This document shows, piece after piece, positions 18,915 to 28,450 of a stretch of DNA of 64,000 nucleotides (positions are counted from its first letter, which is position 1; each line of letters begins with the position of its first letter). This DNA is from Leclercia sp. 29361 (GTDB lineage: Bacteria; Pseudomonadota; Gammaproteobacteria; Enterobacterales; Enterobacteriaceae). The notes below the pieces were generated by a model that saw nothing but the letters and a program-made list of their open reading frames with translations, was not told the DNA's origin and ran no database searches. The stretch is taken from positions 4,216,001 to 4,280,000 of the forward strand of contig NZ_CP049786.1 in NCBI RefSeq assembly GCF_011290365.1, in the 5' to 3' direction. Made by a program: the position numbers and the translations under genes.

Positions 18915-18949
18915 TAAAAAGATCCCGGCGCAGAGGCCGGGATCTTTTT
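18915..18949. terminator. Bidirectional terminator between SymE fragment A and cdiI
   Basis: GATCCCGGC, loop GCAGAG, GCCGGGATC, with AAAAA before and TTTTT after. The stem matches that at 8754. It would end leftward cdiBAI transcription before the orphan cassettes and so help to keep them silent. Confidence 0.88.
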
Positions 18950-19301
18950 ACCTAACCAAAGAGCTACTACTTATTGATATATATGGCTGTACACGTATCA
19001 TAACTTTCGTAATAAGTTCAGTGGTTATGATTTCCGAGTAAAGATATTCACCTAAGATATCTTTCTGCAATTTAATTTCAGTAATATTTTCAAGCGTATG
19101 ACAAGATATTTGCTTTCCATGAAAAGAGATAACAGCCTTTATCCAACCACCTATTACACAGAATGAGAAAGTTATCTCTAAACCACTATCATCCTTGGTT
19201 TGATATGCAAAATGTAAATCATCAACCTCACTAATTTCCATAGGTTCAGATTCAAAAAACCCTAACAATTCTATTTCATCTGGAAATGATTTAATGAACA
19301 T
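18948..19301 (-). CDS. cdiI: CDI immunity protein of the active locus
   Basis: 117 residues: MFIKSFPDEIELLGFFESEP, a strand-rich middle (FSFCVIGGWIKAVISFHGKQ) and the end SSSSLVR. It protects the cell against its own CdiA-CT and that of siblings by binding the toxin domain. The start overlaps the cdiA stop by one base (TAATG). It is homologous to the cassette-5 immunity protein at 9367-9717. The family name is not known to me. A strong terminator follows directly. Confidence 0.85.
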   Translation of the reverse strand: MFIKSFPDEIELLGFFESEPMEISEVDDLHFAYQTKDDSGLEITFSFCVIGGWIKAVISFHGKQISCHTLENITEIKLQKDILGEYLYSEIITTELITKVMIRVQPYISISSSSLVR

Positions 19302-22300
19302 TATTTTTTCCCATCTTTAGGAATGGTAGTGACAAATCTGCGAGAACCATCAGGCATGATCTCAAAAGCAGTTTCTAACTTTGCAGCCTTCCCTGAAGGG
19401 CCAAAAAGTAGAGACTCCCTCACCTCAAACGATTGATTTCCTTTAGTATAAGTTTCTACAACGTTCCCTTTTGTATTCACTACTTGTTTAAAATGTTCGG
19501 TAAGGGCACTTGCCCCTTTGTCATTAGTTTCTAACCCCAAGCGGTTCATTGTTTGCGCTAGTTGAGTAGAACGATCTGCGTTATGTTCACTGCTTTTAAC
19601 ATTACCAAAGAGATAGTCAAACTTTCTGGAATCAATAATTGCTTTTGTTCCATTTTCAACAGCAATTATATTATTTCCTGGTATTTTCTTGCCCGGCAAT
19701 ATAATCCCTGCCAGCAACCCGCCCGTGGCTTCCAGCGCAGCCTGATTTCCGCCAGCCGCCTGTGTAACCATATCCGCAATTGCAGACCAGGTTTCTCCCT
19801 GCATCAGGGCAGTGACCGTATCCGCCACCGCCTGATTTTTCCCGGCCAGGTCGCTCATGGCCTTGCTGCAGTAGCTGTCGCCCGCAGCACAGGACGCCAG
19901 TGCCATGGCCGCATCAGCTGCGTAGTCCGCAGAGCCTAACGCTGCATCACCGGTATCAGCAAGGCCATTGATAATGGCGTTCGCGATGGCAGACGTTGTA
20001 CCTTCACCCAGCTTTTCCCTGACCTGATTTTTCAGGGATTCAGCAGCCTGTTTCGCCGCTGCACGGGCCTGGTCACCACTCAGCGAGTTATTCTCAACCG
20101 CATTCTTCCCGGCCTGCCCCCCGGCAACCGCAGACCCCGTGCTGTCCCCCGCAAGCCCTCCGGCCATCCCCGCCGAAATCGTCGCCAGGGCGCTGACCGT
20201 CTGCTTCTGCTCCTCGCTCAGCTTCGACAGGTCGGTCACGTCAGGATAGAGCATCCCCGCTATCGCCTTCGCCGCCAGCTCGCCCGTGGCCGCGCCTGCG
20301 GCACCTGCCGCCGCGCTGTTACCCTGGATGGCCGCCACCGCGCCGCCCAGAATGGCATGGGCAATAGTGTTAACCGCCGTATTACCCTCGGTGGCTTTCA
20401 GCATATGCGCCAGCTCAGGGGCTGAGGCCCCCGCCAGCGCCCCGGCGATATCCCCGCCTGCCAGCCCCGACAGCGCTGCCGTGGCCGCCTGGATACCCCG
20501 CTGCAGTGTGCTGCCCGTTCCGTACTGCGCCATCGCGTTCCCGTAGGCCCGGTCTGCCACGGCTTTATCCGTAACCGGTACCCCTTCCGTGATCAGCTGC
20601 TGACGGGCCTCCTCCAGTGCCTGCGGATCTTTCGCTGCTGCCCGCCCGGCCAGCTCTCCCTGCGTCCGGGCGATATCCATGGCCTGGCTGCCAATCTCAC
20701 CAATCAGCTGCACTTCCTGGAGACGTCGCTGCTCCTTCTCCTTGTCAAATATCGGGCTGATGCTGCCGTTCGCATGCGCCGTATCCCGGCTCAGGTTTGC
20801 CACATCCTGCTGCTGGTTCGCTGTGTCACGGACGGTCAGCGTCCCTTCGCTCACCGCCGCCCGGGTGGTGCCCTGTGCATCGCCGCTGTTGCCGCCTCCG
20901 GCCAGCAGGCCGTTCGCCATGTTCCCGGCAAACTGGCTGCCAATGCTGCCCCCGGAGCTGATCCCCGCCCCCTGATGTCCGGTCTCAAACTCTGCCCGGT
21001 TGTGGATATCGCTGAAGCCCAGCGTGCCGGTGTCGAGGCGGTTCCTGTCCGCATCCGCCGTCGAGGCGATCACCCCGCCGTCGAGCTGCGTGTGGTTGCC
21101 CACGGTCACGTCAAAGCCGCCCTTCCCGGCAAAAATCCCGCTCTGCTCCTGGACCGAGTCGTAGTCGCTGGACATTTTGTCCCGGCTGGCGCTGATGCTG
21201 CCGGAGAAACCGCCCGCCCCGAAAGTGTACCCCACGCCGCCGCTGACGCTGTGCTGCCTGCTGTCGTAGTGGTCGCTGTCCTGCAGGCTGGTTATCGTCA
21301 GGTTGCGCCCGATATCCGCCACCACGGTTTCGCCGCTCACCTGGGCGCCGGCCAGCGTGGTATCGCGCCCGCTGTTAATCGTGAGCTGATTACCCGCATC
21401 CACCGTGGTCTCGTTCTGCCAGACCCCGTTGCCCTTCTCGTGCCCTTTGCTGCTGTTGGCGTTCGCGGAGATGCTGAACCCCGCCCCACCGGAACCCACC
21501 CCCAGCCCGACGCCGATGCTGCCCCCGCTGCTGCTGTTTTTACCCGACGTCTGCTGCGTATCCTGCGAGGCCAGCAGGTTCACGTCCCGGGCCGCATCCA
21601 GCGTCACATCCTGACCGGCCTTGATCTGGCTGCCCGCCACGGTGATGTCGCTCCCGGTGGCCCTGAGGGTAACGTTGCTGCCCGCGTTGAGGGTGCTGCC
21701 CGTGGTGGTCTCACTCTGCATATGCGATGAGGATTTAGACGACTGCGAACCCAGCGACGCGCTGATACCTACGGTGTTGGTGTTACCGCTGTCAGAGGTC
21801 CCCCTCGCCTGGTCCAGCGCCACCGCCTGCCCGGCCTGCACGCCGGAGAGCGCCGCCTGTGTCCCCTTCAGGGCGGCCAGACGCGAATCGCTGCTCTGCT
21901 TCGCGCTTTGCGCCGTCGTGACCGCGCTGTTCAGCGCGCTCCCCGCCATGCCCGACAGCGCCACCGTCAGGCCGCTGCTCTTCTGCTCATACTTCTCATC
22001 GCGGGTGCGTTTATCGTGGCCCGGCTCGATTACCACGCTGTCACCGCGAACCGCAATATCCTTCTGCGCGATGATATCCGCCCCGCCGATGTGGGCCTGT
22101 TTCCCCGCCGAGATGCTGACGTCGCCGCCCGTCGAGCCGACGGTGCTGAAGCTCCCGCTCTGGGTGGTGCCCTGCTCCCGCAGGTCGTGGGTGGACTTGC
22201 TGCTGCCGATGGTGAAGCCAATCCCGCCGGTGCCCATCAGGCCGGACTTTTTGGTCTCCTTAAAGCGCCAGGAGGTGTCGGTGTTGGTGGCCGCCACGAT

Positions 22301-25300
22301 GTCGACGTTGTTACCTGCCGATAACGCCACGTCGCCGTCACCGGCCACTGCCGAGCCTTTCACCAGCAGGTTATTTCCGGCCTGCACCGTCACGTTATCG
22401 CCGCTCAGCAGGGAGCCTTTCTCCCGCGTGGCGCTGTCTTCGTTGATGGTGTGGGTGGTCTTTTTACTGAGGAACCCGCTGCTGGTTTTGGTTTTCTCGC
22501 GGTAGCGATAGTCGCTCTCGGTCGCGGTGGTCAGGTTGACATCCCGACCCGCCGCCACGCCGATATCGCCCTGCGCCGTCACCTCTGCGGCCTGCGCATT
22601 CATGTCGCGCCCGGCGATGAGGGTCGCGTTGCCGCCGCTGGCGATCTCCGTCCCCTGCTGACGCACGGACTCATCGATGGCGGTTTTCTTCTTCGCTTTG
22701 CTGCTGGTGCTTTCAGACGTGGCTTCTGCCAGCAGGTTCAGATCGCGACCGGCCTGGATGCCAACATCCCCTTCGGCAGCAATGGCTGCGGCGCGGGCAT
22801 TGAGATCGTTCCCCGCCAGCAGGGTGAGATCGTCCCCCGCCGTCAGGGTGCTGCGCTGCTGCGTAACGGAAGCCGTCTCTGTTGTTGCGCTGTTGCGCGG
22901 CGAACGGCGCTCACTCTGTGTAATCTCGTTGGCGGTGATATTGATATCGTTACCGGCCGCCATGCCGAGGCTACCGCCCGCCGCCACGTTCGCTCCGGTA
23001 ATGTTGATATCCTGCCCGGCGCGCATCGCCAGCCCGTCCGTTGCGGTGATGGACGAGGTGACGCCCACATCCGTACCGCTTAAGCGCACGCGGCCCGCGT
23101 CCACATCCCACGTCTGCGTTTGGGTGACGTTGTTAATGCTGCCCGTAACGCTCTCCAGCCCCACGGTTTTACCGCTGATGGTGGAGCCGATATTGTTGAT
23201 ATCACCCAGCGAGCTCAGATTGAGTCCGCCGCCTGCGCTGAGCAGTCCGGCGTTCAGGTTGCTGATGCTGTTGCTGCTGTCGACAGACAGGCCCTTCTGC
23301 GCCAGCAGCGTGCTTCCGCTGTTGGTGACGTTACCGCCCACCAGCTGTACGTTACTCCCGCTAATCACGCTGCCGCTCTGCACCCTGGCGTCCTTCGGAG
23401 AGAGGTACACCTTCGGCACCATCACGGTCTGGCCGTTAACGGTGGCGGCTTCCCACCACAGAATACTGTGGTCGAGGGCGGCTATCTGGTCTGCCGTCAG
23501 CGCCACCCCGAACTTCAGCCCCAGCGAGGTCTCTGCGCCAGCGGCACTGTCCATCAGGTAGCGCATCTGGTCGAGGTCGGACCCCAGACCGTTGATATAG
23601 CGTGTTCCGGTCTGGTTCAGCACGTAGTTGCTGACGTACCGCGTATCAAATGCGGCATCGCCGAGGAAGCGGTAATCGCGATCCGGCTTCAGCCCAAGGC
23701 GATCAAGCATGTACGACGACCCCAGGAACTGACTGGTGTCCGTGTATTGAGTGGCCGTTTCACGCGGAGCGGTACCCGGATTAACGCCGAGTAGTTTCCA
23801 CAGGTCGCCAAACAACGAAGGATCGAGCTGTCCCAGCCCGTCGAGTTTTGGGTTGACGTTGATCAGGTACGGGCTGTCCGGATCGGTGGAGGTGACAAAG
23901 TAGCCGTTATTGCCGGAAGGAAGAGGATAGGTGCCGTCGATGCCGCCAGGTACGAGCGTTGTGCCGTCGGCGATGGTCTGACCTTGATCGGTGTTCTGCC
24001 AGTCTGGCGCGGTGATCGCCATCGTGTCGGCATCACCCAGCGTCTGCTGATTCGCGCCACCCGCGATGCTTTGTGCTGATGGGGTATTCAGGTCCGGCGC
24101 AACAAGGGTATTGCTGATGCGCCCGGCATTTGACGTGGTGTTGGTGTTGCCAATATTGTTGTCGAACACGGCTTGAACAGTGCCGCCAGCCTGAATGACC
24201 GCGCGGTAGATATCACCGAGTACCGTTTCCGTGCTTTTACCATCCAGCGTAAAACGAATTTTATCCCAAACAGGATCGGGCAGAGTCACTGTCCCGATAT
24301 GATCTTGCTCACTTGTGAAGGTGATGATGCTATCAGGGTCTGCATAACCCGCTGTTCCCTGATAGGTATATTTCCAGTAATCCGATGTCGTGGCGTTCTG
24401 CCATGACTGGTTGGAGAGCGTATTACCCGTCAGGAAAATATCACCGGAGGCGAGGATCGCACTGGCATTGTTCTCAAGATGATCGGCGTTAATGGACAGA
24501 TCGTTGCCAGAGCGAATACCAGCTGCACCGCCAGTAGCTGAAACGGAGGTAATCGTCTGGTTGAGGGCAAATTTTTGCTCGTTCTGATCGGCTCGCATGC
24601 CCCAGGAGGTGCGGCCTTTATATATAGAACAGTGGGTGTTTACAGCCCCGGTACAGTTTTCAAAAGGGTAGACTGCAATATATTTCCCGTAACTTCCTTC
24701 AGGCAGCTGAGAAATATCGATATCGATCGTCGCATTCCCTAACCCGGAAATGGATGAAGGATTTTGGGTGGTTGTGGTCGTGGCAGTCAGGCCATCACGC
24801 GTATTCAGTAGATGCCCGGTCCGAAGGATGATATCGCCGTTTGTGGTTTCGATATTCCCCGACGTGTTGATGATTTCGGTGTTCGCCGCCCCGGAAGCAT
24901 CCTTCTGCATTACCAGGTCATTGCCTGCCAGCATATCGCCCCGCAGGTTCGCAATACGATCCGCAAACAGCGACAGATTATTTCCGGCATACAGCAGCGC
25001 GGTATTGATCACCGACCCGGCGGCGGTGAGCGCCATATTGCCAGCGGTGCCGGTAAAGCCATCAAGGGTAATATCGCCCTGGCTGGTCAGGCTGACATCG
25101 CCGCCGGCCTGCAGCGAGCCGTTGCTGTTCATGGCAATCTCACTGCCGGAAAGCGAGGTCGTGCCGCCTCCTGCAGTAATCAGGCCATTATTGGTCACCT
25201 TGCCCGCGGCGTTCAGCGTGATGCCGTTGCCCTGCAGGGTGCTCTGGTTGACGATGTCGCCCTGGCTGATAACGGTTAGCTGGTTATTTGCTGCCACCAC

Positions 25301-28300
25301 GCCCTGCGCTGTCCAGCTGTTCGCCAGCTTCAGCGTCAGGTTGCCGAGGGCCACAATCTGGCCGATACCGCTGAGGGACGTCGCTTCAGTCAGCAGGTCG
25401 CCCCCGCTGAACAGGTTGCCATTGTCGTTGCTGATTTTGTCGCTGGTCAGCGTCAGGCTGTTGTTCCCCAGCAGGGTGCCGCTGTTGGTCAGCGTCTGCG
25501 CGTTCACGGTCAGCTGTGCCGCCTGCAGGGTCCCGGCGTTGGTCAGGCTGTTGCCGGTAAAGGTGGCCTCGCGGGCCGCTATCATGGTGCCGCTGTTAGC
25601 GAGTTTTGCCGCATTCATTAGCAGGTTCGTCGCCTGCAGCCAGCCTGCCCCGCTGTAGTCAGCGGTGGTCAGCTTCAGCTCATCGCCGGAGAGGATGTTG
25701 CCGTTATTTTGCACCTGCGTGGCGCCACTGAGCGTGGAAGGACCATTCCCCTGAATCGTGCCGTTATTGTTCAGCACCGGGGCGGTCACAGCGAGTGCAT
25801 TCTGGCTGAGAATGATGCCGTTGGTCTGGTTGGTCAACGCCTCCAGCAGCGTGAGCGTCAGGCCGCTGTCGCCCTGCAGACGTCCATCGTTGTTAAGCGT
25901 GCGGGCATCAAGCTGGGTGTTATCCCCCTGCATCTGGCCGCTGTTGCTGATGTCGTCCGCCCGAACGGTCAGGCCTGCCCCACTCAGCATTTTCCCCTGC
26001 TGCTTCAGGTTGCCCGTCAGGTGCAGGTTAAGTCCGTTGACGCCGCTGATCTCCCCGCCGTTGCTGAGCGAGTCGCCGTCGATAGTGAGGTTTTTCGCGC
26101 TCAGCAGCCCCTGGTTGTCGAGGTTTTTCCCACTGAGTCGGGCATGGCCCAGGGCGGTTATTTTGCTGCCGGTGACGGTAGCCATGTCACCGCTTAACGT
26201 CAGGGCCAGATCCAACGCACTCTGGATGGCGCCGCTGTTGGTCAAATTTGTGCCTGCCAGGGCGATGTTCTGCCCCTGCAGCCGACCGCTGTTGGTGATC
26301 TCCCGGGCGTTAACCGTCAGGGTCTGCTGACTCAGCAGGTCGCCCCGGTTATTCAGGGTGCCGGTCAGGAGCATGTCACCCGCAGCGAGCAGGTTACCGT
26401 TGTTGGTGAGCTGCGGTACGTTAAAGGTCAGCTTGCCCTGACTCATCAGGTCGCCGTTGTTCAGCAGGGAGCCGGTTGCGCGGGCGTCAAAATCGCCCGT
26501 AGCAAGCGCAGAGCCAGAATGCCGCCAGTCGCCTGCATCAACGCTGAGATGTTGCCCCTGGAGGGTGCCTGCGGTGGTGAGCTGCCCGGCGGTGATATCC
26601 AGCGTACCGGCGGTCAGCCAGCGCCCCGCCGTCCCCTGGGCCAGCGTATCTCCGCTAAGGGTCAGCCCTTCGGTGCCCTGCAACAGCCCCGCACCGTTGA
26701 GGGTGTTGGCCGCAACCACCAGCGATCCGTCGCTGATAATCCGACCGCTGTTGCCAATCGTCGGAATGGAGAGAGTCAGCCTTGCTGCGCTGTAGAGCGT
26801 CCCGTTTTGCTGGTTGTCCAGCTCCCGGGTATCCAGCCGCAGGGACGAATCCCCCTGCAACAGCCCGCTGTTAGTGAGCTTCTGTGACTGCGTATTAAGT
26901 GCCGACGCGATCGCCACGCCGCTGTTGTCCAGCTGCGGTGCGCTGAGGGTCATCGTGTTCGCGCTGCTTTTGCCGCTGTGCGCCAGAGTCTCACTGGCGT
27001 TGACCGTCAGAGCCTCTTTCGCCGCCTGGGTTCCTTTCAGATCTGCCTGTCTGGCGCTTATGCTCAGGTTACGGCCCTGAATCTGCGCGGCCCCGGTGGT
27101 GGTAACCTGCTGTCCTGCCACGCTGAGATCGCCGGTCGCGTTTATCGCGCCGTTAAGCGTCTGACGGGCAGCATTAAGCGACAGCCCATTTCCCGCCACC
27201 AGCTGGCCGTTATGCGTCAGGGCGTCGGCGGCCACCGCCAGGTTTTGCCCGGCCGTCATGCGTCCATCGAGCGTGGCGCCGTCCCGGGCATTCACACTGA
27301 TATGCTGTGCGGCATCCGTTTGGCTGCCAGCATCCTGGGAGATCTGTTGCGCCGTAAGGGAGACATCCCGCCCGGCGGTCAGTTTGGCCTTGCTGTGCGA
27401 GAGCGTGCCGCTGGCATTCAGCACCAGGTCACGGTCGCTGTTCAGCGAACCCTCCTGCAGCGCCAGATCGCTCTGGCTGTTCAGGGTGATGTTGCCCCCG
27501 GCTTTGTGATCCCCGCTCAGGGCCAGGCTTTCACCCTTCGCGGTAATGGCACCGCTGGCCAGGCTGTTTTTCAGCGTCAGTTTTCCGCTGGCATCCAGCG
27601 AAATATCCCCGTCGCGGGCATTGAGATTGCCCAGATTGACGCCCACCCCTTTCTCGCTGGAGACCAGGTGAATACGGTTGGCGTACATCCCACCCAGCGC
27701 CCCGGTATCGACCGCCACTTTCGGGGCGTCGCCTTCACCGGGGATCGGGCTGATACTGCCGTCGGCCGCCACCCGGTTGGCCCCCGCCACCACCGTCAAT
27801 GATTTGGCATGCAGTTGGGCATTCACGTCGGTGGCGCGGGCGATGATCGACACCGCATCGCTCTGGCTGCCGTCCAGGCCCTGGCCTTCAATCAGGATGC
27901 TGCCTTTGCTGACGTCCAGCGACTGTAACCGGCCGTTGGCGTCGAGTACCGGCTTGCCGGTGGTCAGCGTCGCGTTGGGGGTATTGATAAACCCGCAGCC
28001 GTTACAGGTGATGCCGTAAGGGTTGGCGACGATGACGTTGGCGGCTTTGCCCGCCACTTCGGTATAGCCCTGCAGCTGAGAGCGGTTAGTGCCGGTGACT
28101 TCGTTGATAATCCCCGCCGCCTCCCTGCCCGCCGTCAGGTTGGGGTTGTTATGAATAAGCCCGCCGAGCTGGGTCTGATTAGCCTGGCCGGTGGCATTGT
28201 TGAGGATCAGCCCCTCTTTGCCGACGTTGTAATCCTGATATTTATTGTGCGAAATGCCCGCGGCATTCGGCGGGGCGATATTGACCACCGGCACGCCGTT

Positions 28301-28438
28301 GGCGGCTTTATCCAGTTGGGTAGTGCCGGTCGGCGTAAGGTTTGCCGCCACGGCAGGAAGCAGCGGCTGCGTCGCGAGCAGCACGCTCAGTAAGGTGCTC
28401 AGTACGCGCCGGGATAAACTTACCTGTTCCTTTTTCAT
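19301..28438 (-). CDS. cdiA: Contact-dependent inhibition effector CdiA (two-partner secreted)
   Basis: 3045 residues. Signal peptide at about 1-32. The TPS haemagglutination domain (33 to about 320, with NPYGITCNGCGFINTP) is recognised by CdiB. FHA-1 repeats run to about 1230. A non-repetitive central region (about 1240-1770) contains a Cys pair (ENCTGAVNTHCSIYK) and a YP-like segment (PYLINVNPKL, SYMLDRLGLKPDRDYRFLGD); by family knowledge this holds the receptor-binding domain. FHA-2 repeats lie at about 1780-2480, then the pretoxin domain with VENN at 2781-2784. The last 261 residues are CdiA-CT: an entry domain (SLSGDQARAAAKQ) and a toxin (KFDYLFGNVKSSEHNADRS, FEVRESLLFGPSGKA) of unassigned activity. 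It lies 12 bp after cdiB. Confidence 0.95.
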   Translation of the reverse strand: MKKEQVSLSRRVLSTLLSVLLATQPLLPAVAANLTPTGTTQLDKAANGVPVVNIAPPNAAGISHNKYQDYNVGKEGLILNNATGQANQTQLGGLIHNNPNLTAGREAAGIINEVTGTNRSQLQGYTEVAGKAANVIVANPYGITCNGCGFINTPNATLTTGKPVLDANGRLQSLDVSKGSILIEGQGLDGSQSDAVSIIARATDVNAQLHAKSLTVVAGANRVAADGSISPIPGEGDAPKVAVDTGALGGMYANRIHLVSSEKGVGVNLGNLNARDGDISLDASGKLTLKNSLASGAITAKGESLALSGDHKAGGNITLNSQSDLALQEGSLNSDRDLVLNASGTLSHSKAKLTAGRDVSLTAQQISQDAGSQTDAAQHISVNARDGATLDGRMTAGQNLAVAADALTHNGQLVAGNGLSLNAARQTLNGAINATGDLSVAGQQVTTTGAAQIQGRNLSISARQADLKGTQAAKEALTVNASETLAHSGKSSANTMTLSAPQLDNSGVAIASALNTQSQKLTNSGLLQGDSSLRLDTRELDNQQNGTLYSAARLTLSIPTIGNSGRIISDGSLVVAANTLNGAGLLQGTEGLTLSGDTLAQGTAGRWLTAGTLDITAGQLTTAGTLQGQHLSVDAGDWRHSGSALATGDFDARATGSLLNNGDLMSQGKLTFNVPQLTNNGNLLAAGDMLLTGTLNNRGDLLSQQTLTVNAREITNSGRLQGQNIALAGTNLTNSGAIQSALDLALTLSGDMATVTGSKITALGHARLSGKNLDNQGLLSAKNLTIDGDSLSNGGEISGVNGLNLHLTGNLKQQGKMLSGAGLTVRADDISNSGQMQGDNTQLDARTLNNDGRLQGDSGLTLTLLEALTNQTNGIILSQNALAVTAPVLNNNGTIQGNGPSTLSGATQVQNNGNILSGDELKLTTADYSGAGWLQATNLLMNAAKLANSGTMIAAREATFTGNSLTNAGTLQAAQLTVNAQTLTNSGTLLGNNSLTLTSDKISNDNGNLFSGGDLLTEATSLSGIGQIVALGNLTLKLANSWTAQGVVAANNQLTVISQGDIVNQSTLQGNGITLNAAGKVTNNGLITAGGGTTSLSGSEIAMNSNGSLQAGGDVSLTSQGDITLDGFTGTAGNMALTAAGSVINTALLYAGNNLSLFADRIANLRGDMLAGNDLVMQKDASGAANTEIINTSGNIETTNGDIILRTGHLLNTRDGLTATTTTTQNPSSISGLGNATIDIDISQLPEGSYGKYIAVYPFENCTGAVNTHCSIYKGRTSWGMRADQNEQKFALNQTITSVSATGGAAGIRSGNDLSINADHLENNASAILASGDIFLTGNTLSNQSWQNATTSDYWKYTYQGTAGYADPDSIITFTSEQDHIGTVTLPDPVWDKIRFTLDGKSTETVLGDIYRAVIQAGGTVQAVFDNNIGNTNTTSNAGRISNTLVAPDLNTPSAQSIAGGANQQTLGDADTMAITAPDWQNTDQGQTIADGTTLVPGGIDGTYPLPSGNNGYFVTSTDPDSPYLINVNPKLDGLGQLDPSLFGDLWKLLGVNPGTAPRETATQYTDTSQFLGSSYMLDRLGLKPDRDYRFLGDAAFDTRYVSNYVLNQTGTRYINGLGSDLDQMRYLMDSAAGAETSLGLKFGVALTADQIAALDHSILWWEAATVNGQTVMVPKVYLSPKDARVQSGSVISGSNVQLVGGNVTNSGSTLLAQKGLSVDSSNSISNLNAGLLSAGGGLNLSSLGDINNIGSTISGKTVGLESVTGSINNVTQTQTWDVDAGRVRLSGTDVGVTSSITATDGLAMRAGQDINITGANVAAGGSLGMAAGNDINITANEITQSERRSPRNSATTETASVTQQRSTLTAGDDLTLLAGNDLNARAAAIAAEGDVGIQAGRDLNLLAEATSESTSSKAKKKTAIDESVRQQGTEIASGGNATLIAGRDMNAQAAEVTAQGDIGVAAGRDVNLTTATESDYRYREKTKTSSGFLSKKTTHTINEDSATREKGSLLSGDNVTVQAGNNLLVKGSAVAGDGDVALSAGNNVDIVAATNTDTSWRFKETKKSGLMGTGGIGFTIGSSKSTHDLREQGTTQSGSFSTVGSTGGDVSISAGKQAHIGGADIIAQKDIAVRGDSVVIEPGHDKRTRDEKYEQKSSGLTVALSGMAGSALNSAVTTAQSAKQSSDSRLAALKGTQAALSGVQAGQAVALDQARGTSDSGNTNTVGISASLGSQSSKSSSHMQSETTTGSTLNAGSNVTLRATGSDITVAGSQIKAGQDVTLDAARDVNLLASQDTQQTSGKNSSSGGSIGVGLGVGSGGAGFSISANANSSKGHEKGNGVWQNETTVDAGNQLTINSGRDTTLAGAQVSGETVVADIGRNLTITSLQDSDHYDSRQHSVSGGVGYTFGAGGFSGSISASRDKMSSDYDSVQEQSGIFAGKGGFDVTVGNHTQLDGGVIASTADADRNRLDTGTLGFSDIHNRAEFETGHQGAGISSGGSIGSQFAGNMANGLLAGGGNSGDAQGTTRAAVSEGTLTVRDTANQQQDVANLSRDTAHANGSISPIFDKEKEQRRLQEVQLIGEIGSQAMDIARTQGELAGRAAAKDPQALEEARQQLITEGVPVTDKAVADRAYGNAMAQYGTGSTLQRGIQAATAALSGLAGGDIAGALAGASAPELAHMLKATEGNTAVNTIAHAILGGAVAAIQGNSAAAGAAGAATGELAAKAIAGMLYPDVTDLSKLSEEQKQTVSALATISAGMAGGLAGDSTGSAVAGGQAGKNAVENNSLSGDQARAAAKQAAESLKNQVREKLGEGTTSAIANAIINGLADTGDAALGSADYAADAAMALASCAAGDSYCSKAMSDLAGKNQAVADTVTALMQGETWSAIADMVTQAAGGNQAALEATGGLLAGIILPGKKIPGNNIIAVENGTKAIIDSRKFDYLFGNVKSSEHNADRSTQLAQTMNRLGLETNDKGASALTEHFKQVVNTKGNVVETYTKGNQSFEVRESLLFGPSGKAAKLETAFEIMPDGSRRFVTTIPKDGKK
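20087..22326 (-). repeat. Long direct repeat of the cdiA FHA-2/pretoxin region (main copy)
   Basis: Partner of 14075-16337. Within it, the roughly 290-bp block just before VENN ([11 protein letters not shown] through [11 protein letters not shown]) is present four times in the window: near 20087-20370, 17544-17830, 14075-14360 and 12617-12900. These blocks are natural crossover points for toxin switching. Confidence 0.85.
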
Positions 28439-28450
28439 CGTCCCTGTCCC

